Position numbers and translations under genes: made by a program. A stretch of DNA of 29,410 nt from a virus, in the IMG/VR virus record IMGVR_UViG_3300029945_000043, positions 1 to 29,410 of that record, one strand, 5' to 3'. Shown here in pieces: positions 20,013 to 28,687 of this stretch. The notes beneath the pieces were generated by a model that was given only the letters and a program-made list of their open reading frames with translations, was not told where the DNA came from and ran no database searches. Position 1 is the stretch's first letter. Each line of letters begins with the position of its first letter.

Positions 20013-21664
20013 CCGAAATCCGCGTCCTCGGTCCGGACGGACGGCCGCTGCCGCCATCGCCGCGCGCGCGGCGTCAGGCGGCGCTCATCGGCGGCCTCGG
20101 CTCCCCGGCCTATGACGCCGCCAACCGCACGTCACAGACCTTCGCGGCCTGGCAACCATACCTTTGGTCAGCCGACAGCGAGCTGAATCCGTATCGCGAT
20201 ACGATCGTCGCCCGGGCGCGCGACCTTGTTCGCAACGATGGTTGGGCCTCCGGCGCGGTCACCCGCATCTTGGACAACGCCGTCGGCGCCAATTTTCGGC
20301 CCATCGCCAAACCGGACTGGCGGTTTCTCGCGCGGGAAACCGGCTGTGCGTTCGATCACGAATGGGCCAAGGATTTCGGGCGCGCCGTCGACAGCCACTG
20401 GCGTTCCTGGGCCGACGACCCCGGCAATTATTGCGACGCGGGCCGCAACCTGACGTTCGGCGGCATGATGCGCGTGGCCTTCCGTCACGAGCTGGTCGAC
20501 GGTGACAGCCTTGCGCTGATGCCCGTGATCAAGGAGCGCGTCGGCCTGGGGCGCGCGCGCTACGCCACCGCCGTGCAGATCGTCGATCCGGACCGATTGT
20601 CCAACCCGCAGCTGGTGTTCGATCGCGACACGCTGCGCGGCGGCGTCGAAGTCGACCAATGGGGTGCCGCGACGGCGTACTGGATTCGCAAGGCGCACCA
20701 GGGCGATTGGTGGGCGGCGGCGGACAGCATGACCTGGATAAAATGCCCGCGCGAGACCCGCTACGGCCGCCCGGTGGTCATCCACCACTTTCCGGCCGAG
20801 CGCGCCGGCCAGCATCGCGGCGGCGTCGGCATTTTCACGCCGATCATGCAACGGCTGAAAATGCTGGTGCGCTACGACAACAGCGAACTCGAGGCGGCGA
20901 TCATCAACGCGATTTTCTCGGCGTACGTCGAAAGCCCGATGGACCCGTCGCTGGTGAAGCAGGCGATGGGCGGCGACGAAGCGGACATCGACGGCGCCAC
21001 GTCGCTGAACGGCTACCAGGAGGATCGCGTCGCCTGGGCGCGGCAGAACTCGATCGCGATCAACGGCGCCACCATGCCGCATCTGTTCCCCGGGGAAAGC
21101 ATCAACACGATTTCGGCGGAGCGCCCGACCAGCAACTTCAAGGATTTCGAGAACGCGGTGCTGCGCAACGTCGCCGCCGGCACCGGCCTCTCCGCGCAGC
21201 AGATCAGCAACGACTGGTCGGACGTAAACTATTCCAGCGCGCGCGGCGCGATGCTGGAGGCGTGGAAAACGCTGGAGCGCCGCCGCGATACGTTCGCGTC
21301 CGGCTTCGCCGATCCGATCCGCTCCGCCTGGCTGGAGGAATCGATGATCGTCGACAACCTGCCGCTGCCGAACGGCGCGCCTGACTACATGGAATATCGG
21401 CACGCCTATTCGCGCTGCCGTTGGGTCGGCCCCGGACGCGGCTGGATCAACCCGGTTGACGAGAAGAAGGGCGCGATCATGGGCATGGATGCGTGCCTCT
21501 CGACGCTGGAGGAGGAATTGGCGCTGCAAGGCCAGGATATCGAGGAGGTGTTGCAACAGCGCGCGCATGAAATCGAGATGATGAAGACTCTTAACATCCC
21601 GCTACCGCAATGGGCGATCGGCGTCCCGGAACAAGCGGCCGAGAAGGCGCCGGAGGCGGTATGA
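20009..21664 (+). CDS. Portal protein (lambda family)
   Basis: 551 aa starting at TTG 20009 in a TTGA overlap with gpW. Lambda-type portal features: YRDTIVARARDLVRNDGWAS then GAVTRILDNAVGANFRP near the N-terminus, a long middle with HEWAKDFGRAVDSHWRSWAD and GDSLALMPV, RPVVIHHFPAERAGQHRGVG-like wing residues, and the helix-rich end with AISAQQISNDWSDVNYSSAR-like residues (GLSAQQISNDWSDVNYSSA). Lambda B is 533 aa. Twelve copies form the channel through which DNA enters the capsid. The stop overlaps the next ATG. Confidence 0.95.
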   Translation: MTEIRVLGPDGRPLPPSPRARRQAALIGGLGSPAYDAANRTSQTFAAWQPYLWSADSELNPYRDTIVARARDLVRNDGWASGAVTRILDNAVGANFRPIAKPDWRFLARETGCAFDHEWAKDFGRAVDSHWRSWADDPGNYCDAGRNLTFGGMMRVAFRHELVDGDSLALMPVIKERVGLGRARYATAVQIVDPDRLSNPQLVFDRDTLRGGVEVDQWGAATAYWIRKAHQGDWWAAADSMTWIKCPRETRYGRPVVIHHFPAERAGQHRGGVGIFTPIMQRLKMLVRYDNSELEAAIINAIFSAYVESPMDPSLVKQAMGGDEADIDGATSLNGYQEDRVAWARQNSIAINGATMPHLFPGESINTISAERPTSNFKDFENAVLRNVAAGTGLSAQQISNDWSDVNYSSARGAMLEAWKTLERRRDTFASGFADPIRSAWLEESMIVDNLPLPNGAPDYMEYRHAYSRCRWVGPGRGWINPVDEKKGAIMGMDACLSTLEEELALQGQDIEEVLQQRAHEIEMMKTLNIPLPQWAIGVPEQAAEKAPEAV

Positions 21665-22479
21665 AGGCGCCGACCCTCGGCTACCCCGCCCGCCTGCTCA
21701 ACCGCCCGCTGCTGCTGCTGCCGGAGCATCTGGCCGCGCTCTCGGCGATGGAGCGGGACCGCGCCGCGGGATACGTTGAAATTGACGACATCGATCAGCC
21801 GCCGGCGCCGGAAACGCTGGGTCAAATCGCGGTAATTCCGGTCTGTGGCGTGCTGACGAACAGCCGTGACTGGTGGTTCTGCGGATCTTCCTACGGCGAC
21901 ATCACCGCGAGCTTCATCGAAGCAATGGGCGATGATTCGGTGAAGGCGATCGTGCTCCGCGTGGACAGCCCCGGCGGGGAGTGCGCCGGCTGCGCGGAAG
22001 TCGGCGACCTCATCTATGCCGCGCGCGGCGAAAAACCCATGGTGGCCATCTTGGACCCCTATGCGTGCTCCGCGGCGTATTGGTTGGCCAGCGCCTGCGA
22101 CCTGGTCACCATTCCGGCCGCCGGCATGAGCGGCAGCATCGGGGCGATCCAACTGCATGTGGACGTCACGAAAATGCTCTCGAACGCCGGGATCAAGGTT
22201 ACGACCATTCAATACGGCGACGAAAAGTCGGACGGCTACCCCACCACGAAACTCAGTGACGCGGCGCTGGCGCGCTTTCAGGCGGACATCGACCTGATCG
22301 GCGAGGATTTTGTCGCCGCCGTCGCCCGCAATCGCGGGCTGTCCGCCGATGCGGTCCGCGCCACCCAGGCGCGTGCGTATCTGGGTGTCAACGGCGTGAC
22401 CGCCGGGCTTGTCGACGCGGTCATGTCGCCGACCGAGGCTTTCGCCGAACTGATGGCGTCGCTGCGGGAAGTCGACTGA
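21661..22479 (+). CDS. S49-family capsid assembly protease (lambda gpC-like)
   Basis: 272 aa starting in the ATGA overlap with the portal. VLRVDSPGGECAG (98-110) and YACSAAYWLASACD (134-147) are the SppA/S49 signatures. S137 and K189 (GDEKSDGYP) fit the serine-lysine dyad; their spacing of 52 equals that of S166/K218 in lambda gpC, as I recall. GMSGSIGA (155-162) is the oxyanion region. The protease trims head proteins during maturation and degrades the scaffold. In lambda the scaffold Nu3 is nested in the same gene; here the scaffold is a separate gene 60 bases further on. Confidence 0.93.
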   Translation: MKAPTLGYPARLLNRPLLLLPEHLAALSAMERDRAAGYVEIDDIDQPPAPETLGQIAVIPVCGVLTNSRDWWFCGSSYGDITASFIEAMGDDSVKAIVLRVDSPGGECAGCAEVGDLIYAARGEKPMVAILDPYACSAAYWLASACDLVTIPAAGMSGSIGAIQLHVDVTKMLSNAGIKVTTIQYGDEKSDGYPTTKLSDAALARFQADIDLIGEDFVAAVARNRGLSADAVRATQARAYLGVNGVTAGLVDAVMSPTEAFAELMASLREVD

Positions 22480-22539
22480 CCCGGCCTTAACACTCGCCGG
22501 CCCGCGCTGGCGCCCCCCGAAAAATCAAGGAGAACAACG

Positions 22540-23223
<684 letters not shown>

Positions 23224-23247
23224 CCCCGTCCCGAAAGGAATTTTCCC

Positions 23248-23940
23248 ATGGTTCTCAACATCACGCCGTACGGCGACAATCCCTGGGTTCCCGGGGAATT
23301 CGCCTACAGCTACACGCCGGACCAGCTGATCGCCGGCGACCACAACCTGGTGACGCAGCCAATCGTCATCGGCGCCGGCATTCTGGCGCGCGGCACCGTG
23401 CTCGGCCAGCAGACGGCGTTCACGGCCGCCGCCTCGCCCGGCCCCGCGAACGTGGGCAACGGCACGGTTGGCGCGATCACCCCCGGCGCGGGCGAGGAGT
23501 ACGGCGCGCCTTATACGCTCGTTGCCACGGCCGCCAACACCTTCGCGGTCTCCGATCCCGAGAAACAGCCGCTCGGCAACGCCACCGTCGGCACGCCGTT
23601 CAACTCCCCGGAAATCGCCTTCACCATCAGCGCCGGCGCCACCCCCTTCGCCGTGGGGGACAGCTTCGCGATCGCGATCACGTCCGGCACCGGAACGTAT
23701 ATCGCGAGCGTCAAGACCGCGACGGACGGCAGCCAGGTCCCGAGCGTGATTCTGGCCGATGCCGCCAACGCCAGCGCGGGGCCGGTCAAGGGCGGTGCCT
23801 ACGTCAGTGGGGAATTCAACGCGGGCCGGATCATCGCGGACGCGTCGTGGAGCGTCGCCCAGCTCACCACGGCGATGGCGGCGTTCGGCATCCACATCAA
23901 ATCCTCCGTCACCGCGGTTGATCCCGTTGAACTCCCCTAA
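23248..23940 (+). CDS. Head decoration protein (gpD-like, with insert)
   Basis: 230 aa. N- and C-terminal parts match lambda gpD: DQLIAGDHNLVTQPIVIGAG near the start and GGAYVSGEFNAGRIIADAS near the end. Between about residues 62 and 145 is an extra beta-rich domain (Gly/Thr/Ala-rich: TVGAITPGAGEEYGAPYTLV and so on) not present in lambda gpD (110 aa). Decoration proteins trimerise on the capsid and stabilise it after expansion. The insert, on the outer face by analogy, may bind a surface or strengthen the shell. Ribosome site AAAGGA is present. Confidence 0.85.
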   Translation: MVLNITPYGDNPWVPGEFAYSYTPDQLIAGDHNLVTQPIVIGAGILARGTVLGQQTAFTAAASPGPANVGNGTVGAITPGAGEEYGAPYTLVATAANTFAVSDPEKQPLGNATVGTPFNSPEIAFTISAGATPFAVGDSFAIAITSGTGTYIASVKTATDGSQVPSVILADAANASAGPVKGGAYVSGEFNAGRIIADASWSVAQLTTAMAAFGIHIKSSVTAVDPVELP

Positions 23941-23997
23941 CGGACGGCGCCCGGCGCTGGCGACCACGCGCTGACAAATTTCCGAAGGTAAACGAAA

Positions 23998-25077
23998 ATG
24001 TCCGGCTCCTCAGGCGGCAATCTCATCTACGATACGACGACGCTCGTGCAGGTGGTTCCAAACCTCAAACGCGCGCAGTCATTCCTGCTCGACAAGTTTT
24101 TTCCGAACATCATCACGTCCGACAGCGAATTCGTCGCCATCGACGTGGACATCGGCAAGCGGCGCATGTCGCCGTTCGTCTCGCCGCTGGTTGAAGGAAA
24201 GATGGTCGAAAGCCGGCGCATCCAAACAAACGTGTTCAAGCCCGCCTACATCAAGGATAAGCGCGCGCCGGATCTGCGGCGGCCGGTGCGGCGCATGATC
24301 GGGGAGCGGATCGGCGGCGACATGACCGGCGCGGAGCGCGAGATGGCCAACCTTGAATTCGAGATGACGGATCAGATCGACATGCTGACCCGTCGCCTGG
24401 AATGGATGGCGGCGCAGGCGCTGATGACGGGCACCGTGACGATCGCCGGCGACGGCTTTCCCACCACCGTCATCGACTTTGGCCGCAGCCCCACGCTGAC
24501 GCTGCTCCTGACCGGCGCCGCGCAATGGGGGCAGGCGAGCAACTTCAACGCCGCCGGCCTCGATCCCGTGCCCACGGCCAGCATCGACACCTGGCAGCAT
24601 GACATCCTGAAATCCTCGGGCGCGATGGTCACCGACATCATCTTCACCCCGACGCCGTGGACGCGCTTTCTGGCCTCCGTGGGCGTCCAGGGCGCGGTCT
24701 ACTACCCGAAGTTGGGAGACGGCAACGATCTGAACCCCGGCGCGCAGATCGCGCGCGGCGGCGTCTACAAGGGACGCTGGGGCCAGTATGATTGCTGGGT
24801 CTACAACGATTGGTATGTCGACGAGAACAACGTCGAACAGCCGATGATCCCGGACGGGACCGTGATGATGGGCGGCCCTGAATTGATGGGCACCCGTGGG
24901 TTCGGCATCATCGTCGATCCCGACTTCAACTATCAGTCCATGCCGTTCGCGCCGAAAACGTGGACGAGCAAGGACCCGGCGCAGCGGCTCATCATGATGC
25001 AGTCGGCGCCGATCGTCATTCCATCACGGGTCAACGCCTTCCTGGCCGCGACCGTCTGCGCGGGAGCACTCAACTGA
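23998..25077 (+). CDS. Major capsid protein (lambda gpE-like)
   Basis: 359 aa; lambda gpE is 341 aa. The start has YDTTTLVQVVPNLKRAQSFL then LDKFFPNIITSDSEFVAIDV, the typical gpE lead. Then VESRRIQTNVFKPAYIKDKR and RLEWMAAQALMTGTV, and in the second half GQYDCWVYNDWYVDENN and MGTRGFGIIVDPDF with the usual end. The protein forms the T=7-type shell. Ribosome site GAAGG lies 10 bases upstream. Its stop overlaps the ATG of the next gene (TGATG). Confidence 0.95.
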   Translation: MSGSSGGNLIYDTTTLVQVVPNLKRAQSFLLDKFFPNIITSDSEFVAIDVDIGKRRMSPFVSPLVEGKMVESRRIQTNVFKPAYIKDKRAPDLRRPVRRMIGERIGGDMTGAEREMANLEFEMTDQIDMLTRRLEWMAAQALMTGTVTIAGDGFPTTVIDFGRSPTLTLLLTGAAQWGQASNFNAAGLDPVPTASIDTWQHDILKSSGAMVTDIIFTPTPWTRFLASVGVQGAVYYPKLGDGNDLNPGAQIARGGVYKGRWGQYDCWVYNDWYVDENNVEQPMIPDGTVMMGGPELMGTRGFGIIVDPDFNYQSMPFAPKTWTSKDPAQRLIMMQSAPIVIPSRVNAFLAATVCAGALN

Positions 25078-25358
25078 TGCCACAGAAAATCAAGGCCGTG
25101 GTGGCACCCGGCCGCACCATCGTCATGCACGAACCGCCGCCCGAAATGGTGGCGAACAGCAAGAAGTCGGGCGTCCCGGTGCCGTTCGATTATGCCCACA
25201 CGCGGCAGTACGGTCCGGGCGCGATCCTCGACCTGGACCCTCTGGACGCCAAACGGTTCGGCGCCCTCGGGTTCCTCGTGGCGGATGGCGGGCAGGCGCC
25301 GGTCGGCGGAAGCGGCCCCCCGGTGGTGATCGAAGCCAACCAGCAGGGACCGCGGTGA
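25077..25358 (+). CDS. Head-associated protein, unknown, 93 aa
   Basis: Starts in a TGATG overlap after the capsid gene and ends with a GTGA overlap. The protein has a beta-like start (MPQKIKAVVAPGRTIVMHEP), a middle YAHTRQYGPGAILDLDPLDAKRFGALGFLVAD, which resembles the short connector-region proteins after gpE-type capsid genes, and a Gly/Pro tail. The function is probably head completion, from position alone. A longer in-frame start at 24960 lies inside the capsid gene and was rejected. Confidence 0.65.
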   Translation: MPQKIKAVVAPGRTIVMHEPPPEMVANSKKSGVPVPFDYAHTRQYGPGAILDLDPLDAKRFGALGFLVADGGQAPVGGSGPPVVIEANQQGPR

Positions 25359-25732
25359 TTGACTGGGACACCATCGTCATCGGCCCGACGGTCGCGGTGT
25401 TCGGCCAGCCGGTGCTGTATCAGCCGATGGTGTCGGCCGGTCCCGTCGGACCGCGGGACAGCCGCGTTCCCGCCACGGCTCCGTTTGCGATCACCGGCGT
25501 GTTCGACGCGGAATATCTGGAACTCGCGCCGCTCGCGATCGGGGACATGATCGGCCTGCCTTCGCAGATCACCAGCGCGCGCCCGGTGCTCGGCATTCAG
25601 CTGTCGCAATTCCTCACGCCGCCGGCGCAGGGCGACCGGTTGACCATCATCGAGACCGGCCGGGTCTACGTCGTGCAGGAAGTCCAACCGGACGGGCATG
25701 GCGGGGCGAAGCTGCCGCTGAACGAGGCGTGA
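25355..25732 (+). CDS. Head-tail joining protein (FII-like position)
   Basis: 125 aa from GTG 25355 in a GTGA overlap. Pattern of connector proteins: TVAVFGQPVLYQPM and then FAITGVFDAEYLEL, PVLGIQLSQFLTPPAQGD, TGRVYVVQEVQPDGHGGAKL. It looks beta-rich. This group occupies the place of lambda FII or similar head-tail joining proteins and is needed to attach the tail. The exact family is uncertain because such proteins are short and poorly conserved. Confidence 0.7.
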   Translation: MIDWDTIVIGPTVAVFGQPVLYQPMVSAGPVGPRDSRVPATAPFAITGVFDAEYLELAPLAIGDMIGLPSQITSARPVLGIQLSQFLTPPAQGDRLTIIETGRVYVVQEVQPDGHGGAKLPLNEA

Positions 25733-26250
25733 CGCTGTATCGGGCGCAGTACCGCGCCCTGGTGGCCGAGCAGCTCATTTTCGCGGGCACCCTGGCTGGT
25801 TCGCGGGTGTTCCAGTCGCGCGCGCTGCCGACCGGCTCGGACATGCTGCCGGCGATTTTGCTGCAAACCCCGAGAGACGCAAAAGTCTCGACAGGCCCGG
25901 GGGCACCGAAATTCATCGCGACCTTCGATCTGTTCGTCGTCGCGCGGCTTGAGGGGGCGACGTTTCAGATCGCCGAGACGCTGATCGAGCAGTTCGTCGA
26001 GCAAATCGAGTTCGCGGTTTTGTGCAATCCGTTGCTGGTCAATCCATTGCAGCAATTTCCCTCCGTCGAAACGAACATCATGATCGACGGCACGGGAAAA
26101 ACGTTTGTCGGCGAGGCCACCATGCTTTTCCGGTGCGAATTCTACCAAGTGTTTGACCCGCCGCTGACGACGCCGCTGACCGAGATTGATGTCAACACGG
26201 TGATTGGCGACCAGACGATTGAGATCACGGTCATCTATCCCGCCGCCTGA
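25729..26250 (+). CDS. Tail terminator-like protein (gpU position)
   Basis: 173 aa from GTG 25729 (GTGA overlap). It is mixed alpha/beta: VAEQLIFAGTLAGSRVFQSR, AILLQTPRDAK, FIATFDLFVVARLEGAT, then FQIAETLIEQFVEQIEFAV, and a C-terminal strand EIDVNTVIGDQTIEITVIYP. The layout matches tail terminator proteins that cap the tube and bind the head. Recognition is by pattern and gene order, not by a specific motif. Confidence 0.65.
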   Translation: MTLYRAQYRALVAEQLIFAGTLAGSRVFQSRALPTGSDMLPAILLQTPRDAKVSTGPGAPKFIATFDLFVVARLEGATFQIAETLIEQFVEQIEFAVLCNPLLVNPLQQFPSVETNIMIDGTGKTFVGEATMLFRCEFYQVFDPPLTTPLTEIDVNTVIGDQTIEITVIYPAA

Positions 26251-26275
26251 CCACCGCCCCCCAGGAGAAACCGCG

Positions 26276-26698
26276 ATGCTGTTGAAACCCGCCCCCGGGC
26301 GAACGGTCTATTACGAACGCTCGCGCACGAAACTCCCAGAGGAAGGCGCGGACATTCCGACGCCGCTTTCGACGCATTGGCACCGCGCCATCAACGCCGG
26401 CGACGTCATCGTGGCCGGCGCGGCGGCCGTCGGGGCGAGCGGCGGGGGCACCGTGCCCGGCACCGGCACCGTCGCGGGCGGCGAGACGCACGGGGGCGAG
26501 CATTGGACGCACCCCAAGGACGAGGCGACGGCGCACGGCGCGGGCAGCGTGGGCGCCGCGGGCGGCGTGGAGCCGGCCAGGGAGGGGCAATGGTCCCACC
26601 CCCGCCCCGAGTCCGCCTCCGTGGCCGGCGCGGGCAGCATCGGGGGCGCTGCCTCCGTGCCAGGCGCGCCTCAAACCGCCACCGTAAAGGGGGCCTAG
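26276..26698 (+). CDS. DUF2635-family tail protein with a long repeated tail
   Basis: 140 aa from ATG 26276 with AGGAG 8 bases upstream. Residues 1-45 match DUF2635 (Mu gp38-like): KPAPGRTVYYERSRTKLPEE then GADIPTPLSTHWHRAINAGD. The usual protein is about 55-80 aa. Here a Gly/Ala-rich extension follows with two imperfect repeats of about 25 residues: GEHWTHPKDEATAHGAGSVG (74-93) and EGQWSHPRPESASVAGAGSI (103-122). It lies before the sheath gene as in Mu-like phages. The extension may be a surface-exposed linker; its role is unknown. Confidence 0.75.
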   Translation: MLLKPAPGRTVYYERSRTKLPEEGADIPTPLSTHWHRAINAGDVIVAGAAAVGASGGGTVPGTGTVAGGETHGGEHWTHPKDEATAHGAGSVGAAGGVEPAREGQWSHPRPESASVAGAGSIGGAASVPGAPQTATVKGA

Positions 26699-26701
26699 CC
26701 C

Positions 26702-28201
26702 ATGTCCGGGTCAATCGTTTTCCAGAAAATCCCATCCAACCTGCGTATTCACGGCACGTTCGTAGAAATCGAGCCGCTGGCGAATTCCGGCGATGTTACG
26801 TATCAGACCCTCATTATTGGCCAGATACTGCCCACCGGCACCGCCGTGCCGAATGAACCGTGCATTTCCGCCGGCCTCACCGACGCGGTGTTGCAGGGCG
26901 GCGTGGGGTCCATGCTGGCGCTGATGACGGCGCAGTACCGGGGCGCCGACAATTTCGGGACCGTCTACTACCTGCCGCTGGAGGATGATCCGGCCAGCGT
27001 CGCGGCCACCCTGGCAATCACCGTCGCCGGCACCTGCACCGCGACCGGCGTGCTGTCGCTGTACATCACCGGCGTGCTCGTGCCCGTCCAAGTAAACATC
27101 AACGACACCGGCGCTGACGTCGCGGCGAACATCGCCGCCGCCATCACCGCCGCCCAGGTGCTCCCGGTTACGGCCACGGCCGCCGGCGGCGTGGTCACCC
27201 TCACCGCGCGCAACAAGGGCCTGGTCGGCAACGAAATCGACGCGCGGCTGAACTATTACGGCAACGCGGCGAGCGAGGTCGTGCCGCCCGGCCTGACCTT
27301 CACGAACCTGCTCGTCGGGACCGGAACGCAGCTCGCCGGCGGCGCGCAGAACCCCACGGCGCTCGCGTCCGCGCTCGCGAACCTGTCGGACATGCAGTTC
27401 GACTTCGTTGTCATGCCCTACACGGACGCGTTGTCGCTCAATGCCTGGCAGACGTTCATGGACAACAACACGGGCCGCTGGAGCTGGCTCCAGCAGCTCT
27501 ACGGCGGCGCCTTCGCGGCGATGCGCGGCACCCTCGGCGCGGTCACCACGCTCCTGCTGGAGCGCAACGACCCCGCGATCTCCATCATGCCGTTCTGGGA
27601 CGCCCCCCAGCCGGCGTGGATCTGGGCGGCGGAAATCACCGGTCAGGTCGCGGTGTCCGTGCGCGCCAACGTGGCGCTGCCGTTGCAGGAAATCATCCTG
27701 AACCTGATGGCGCCTCCCGTCGCCAAGCGGTTCGCGGCGGGCGACCGCAACACGCTGCTGTTCGATGGCGGCAGCACGTTCGTGGTGAACGCGGCCGGCC
27801 AGGTGATCACCGACCGCCTCATCACGACGTATCAACTCAATACCGCGGGCGTGCCGGACGACAGCTTTCTCGACGTCGAGACGCGCTATCAGCTCGCCTA
27901 CACCTGCCGCGACCTGAAAATCTATCTCGCCAGCCTTTATGGCCGGAAAATCTTTGTCGATGACAGCACGCGGATTTCCGGCGCGCTCAACAACGCCGTC
28001 GTCACCCCGAGCATGATAAAGGCGGCGGTGATCAACCGTTATGATTATGTCTGCAACCTCGGCGTGATGCAGGACCCGGAGGATTTCGCCGCCGGCGTGA
28101 TCGTCCAGAAGGCCGGCAGCGTCGCCAAAATCTACTGGCCGGGCGATGTCGCCAACCAGCTCCGGCAGATCGAGGTTCTGGTCGACTTCTCCAAAACCTA
28201 A
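26702..28201 (+). CDS. Tail sheath protein (Mu gpL-like)
   Basis: 499 aa, close to Mu gpL (495). It starts right after the DUF2635 gene. The N-terminal IVFQKIPSNLRIHGTFVEIE is the typical gpL lead; the middle has GTGTQLAGGAQNPTALASAL and DMQFDFVVMPYTDALSLNA; the C-terminal part has FVVNAAGQVITDRLITTYQL then DSFLDVETRYQLAYTCRDLK, and ends with VANQLRQIEVLVDFSKT. The sheath polymer contracts to drive the tube through the host envelope. Its presence makes this a contractile-tailed (myovirus-type) phage. Confidence 0.95.
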   Translation: MSGSIVFQKIPSNLRIHGTFVEIEPLANSGDVTYQTLIIGQILPTGTAVPNEPCISAGLTDAVLQGGVGSMLALMTAQYRGADNFGTVYYLPLEDDPASVAATLAITVAGTCTATGVLSLYITGVLVPVQVNINDTGADVAANIAAAITAAQVLPVTATAAGGVVTLTARNKGLVGNEIDARLNYYGNAASEVVPPGLTFTNLLVGTGTQLAGGAQNPTALASALANLSDMQFDFVVMPYTDALSLNAWQTFMDNNTGRWSWLQQLYGGAFAAMRGTLGAVTTLLLERNDPAISIMPFWDAPQPAWIWAAEITGQVAVSVRANVALPLQEIILNLMAPPVAKRFAAGDRNTLLFDGGSTFVVNAAGQVITDRLITTYQLNTAGVPDDSFLDVETRYQLAYTCRDLKIYLASLYGRKIFVDDSTRISGALNNAVVTPSMIKAAVINRYDYVCNLGVMQDPEDFAAGVIVQKAGSVAKIYWPGDVANQLRQIEVLVDFSKT

Positions 28202-28243
28202 GCGCGCCTCCCCAGAAACCCCTGAAAATTATGCGGCCGAACC

Positions 28244-28268
28244 GGGCGGGGCAGCGCATGCCCCGCCC
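28244..28268 (+). terminator. Strong hairpin between sheath and tube genes
   Basis: GGGCGGGGCA (28244-28253), loop GCGCA, TGCCCCGCCC (28259-28268), a perfect 10-bp GC stem in the 96-base gap. No U-run follows; instead an alternating CG tract (28271-28285) comes before the AAAGGA ribosome site. It may reduce transcription or protect the sheath message end and so set sheath to tube ratio; that is inference. Confidence 0.5.
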
Positions 28269-28297
28269 CGGGCGCGCGCGCGCGAAAGGACGAAGCC

Positions 28298-28684
28298 ATG
28301 TCCGGCACCACCAACGGCATCAACGGCCCGCAGAACCTGATCGCCGGCATTGGCACCGCGTCAATCGACGGCACGCTCTACAACATTTCCGACGTGACCT
28401 ATTCCGACACCGTGATCATCCGGGAGAGCCAAGTCGGTTACAACGGTTATCACGGCCAGTCCGGCAAATACGCTGCCGCCTTCATCGCCTTCAAGGTCCG
28501 CGACAATTCCGGAATCAAGGTCAGTGATTTCGCCGGCATGGTTTCGTCTACCGTCATGATCACGCTCGCGAATGGGAAGGTGGTCACCGGCAGCACGATG
28601 GGCTGCACGCTGGCGCGGGAGGTGGACGCCAACACCGGCGAATTCGAGGCCCGCTTCGAAGGTCCGGGGCTGACGGGGACCTGA
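28298..28684 (+). CDS. Tail tube protein (Mu gpM-like)
   Basis: 128 aa with AAAGGA and a short spacer before ATG 28298. The start NGPQNLIAGIGTASIDGTLY then NISDVTYSDT is typical of the phage tail tube family (Phage_tail_tube), and the end (TGSTMGCTLAREVDANTGEF) continues it with a final FEARFEGPG strand. The protein forms the inner tube under the sheath. Length matches Mu gpM (118 aa) closely. It is followed after 3 bases by the chaperone gene. Confidence 0.9.
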   Translation: MSGTTNGINGPQNLIAGIGTASIDGTLYNISDVTYSDTVIIRESQVGYNGYHGQSGKYAAAFIAFKVRDNSGIKVSDFAGMVSSTVMITLANGKVVTGSTMGCTLAREVDANTGEFEARFEGPGLTGT

Positions 28685-28687
28685 CGC

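Noticed and set aside
20168-21568. 466-residue leftward open frame opposite the portal gene
   Set aside because: Same reason: portal motifs are clear on the plus strand.
26711-27835. 374-residue leftward open frame opposite the sheath gene
   Set aside because: Sheath family match on the plus strand is unambiguous.
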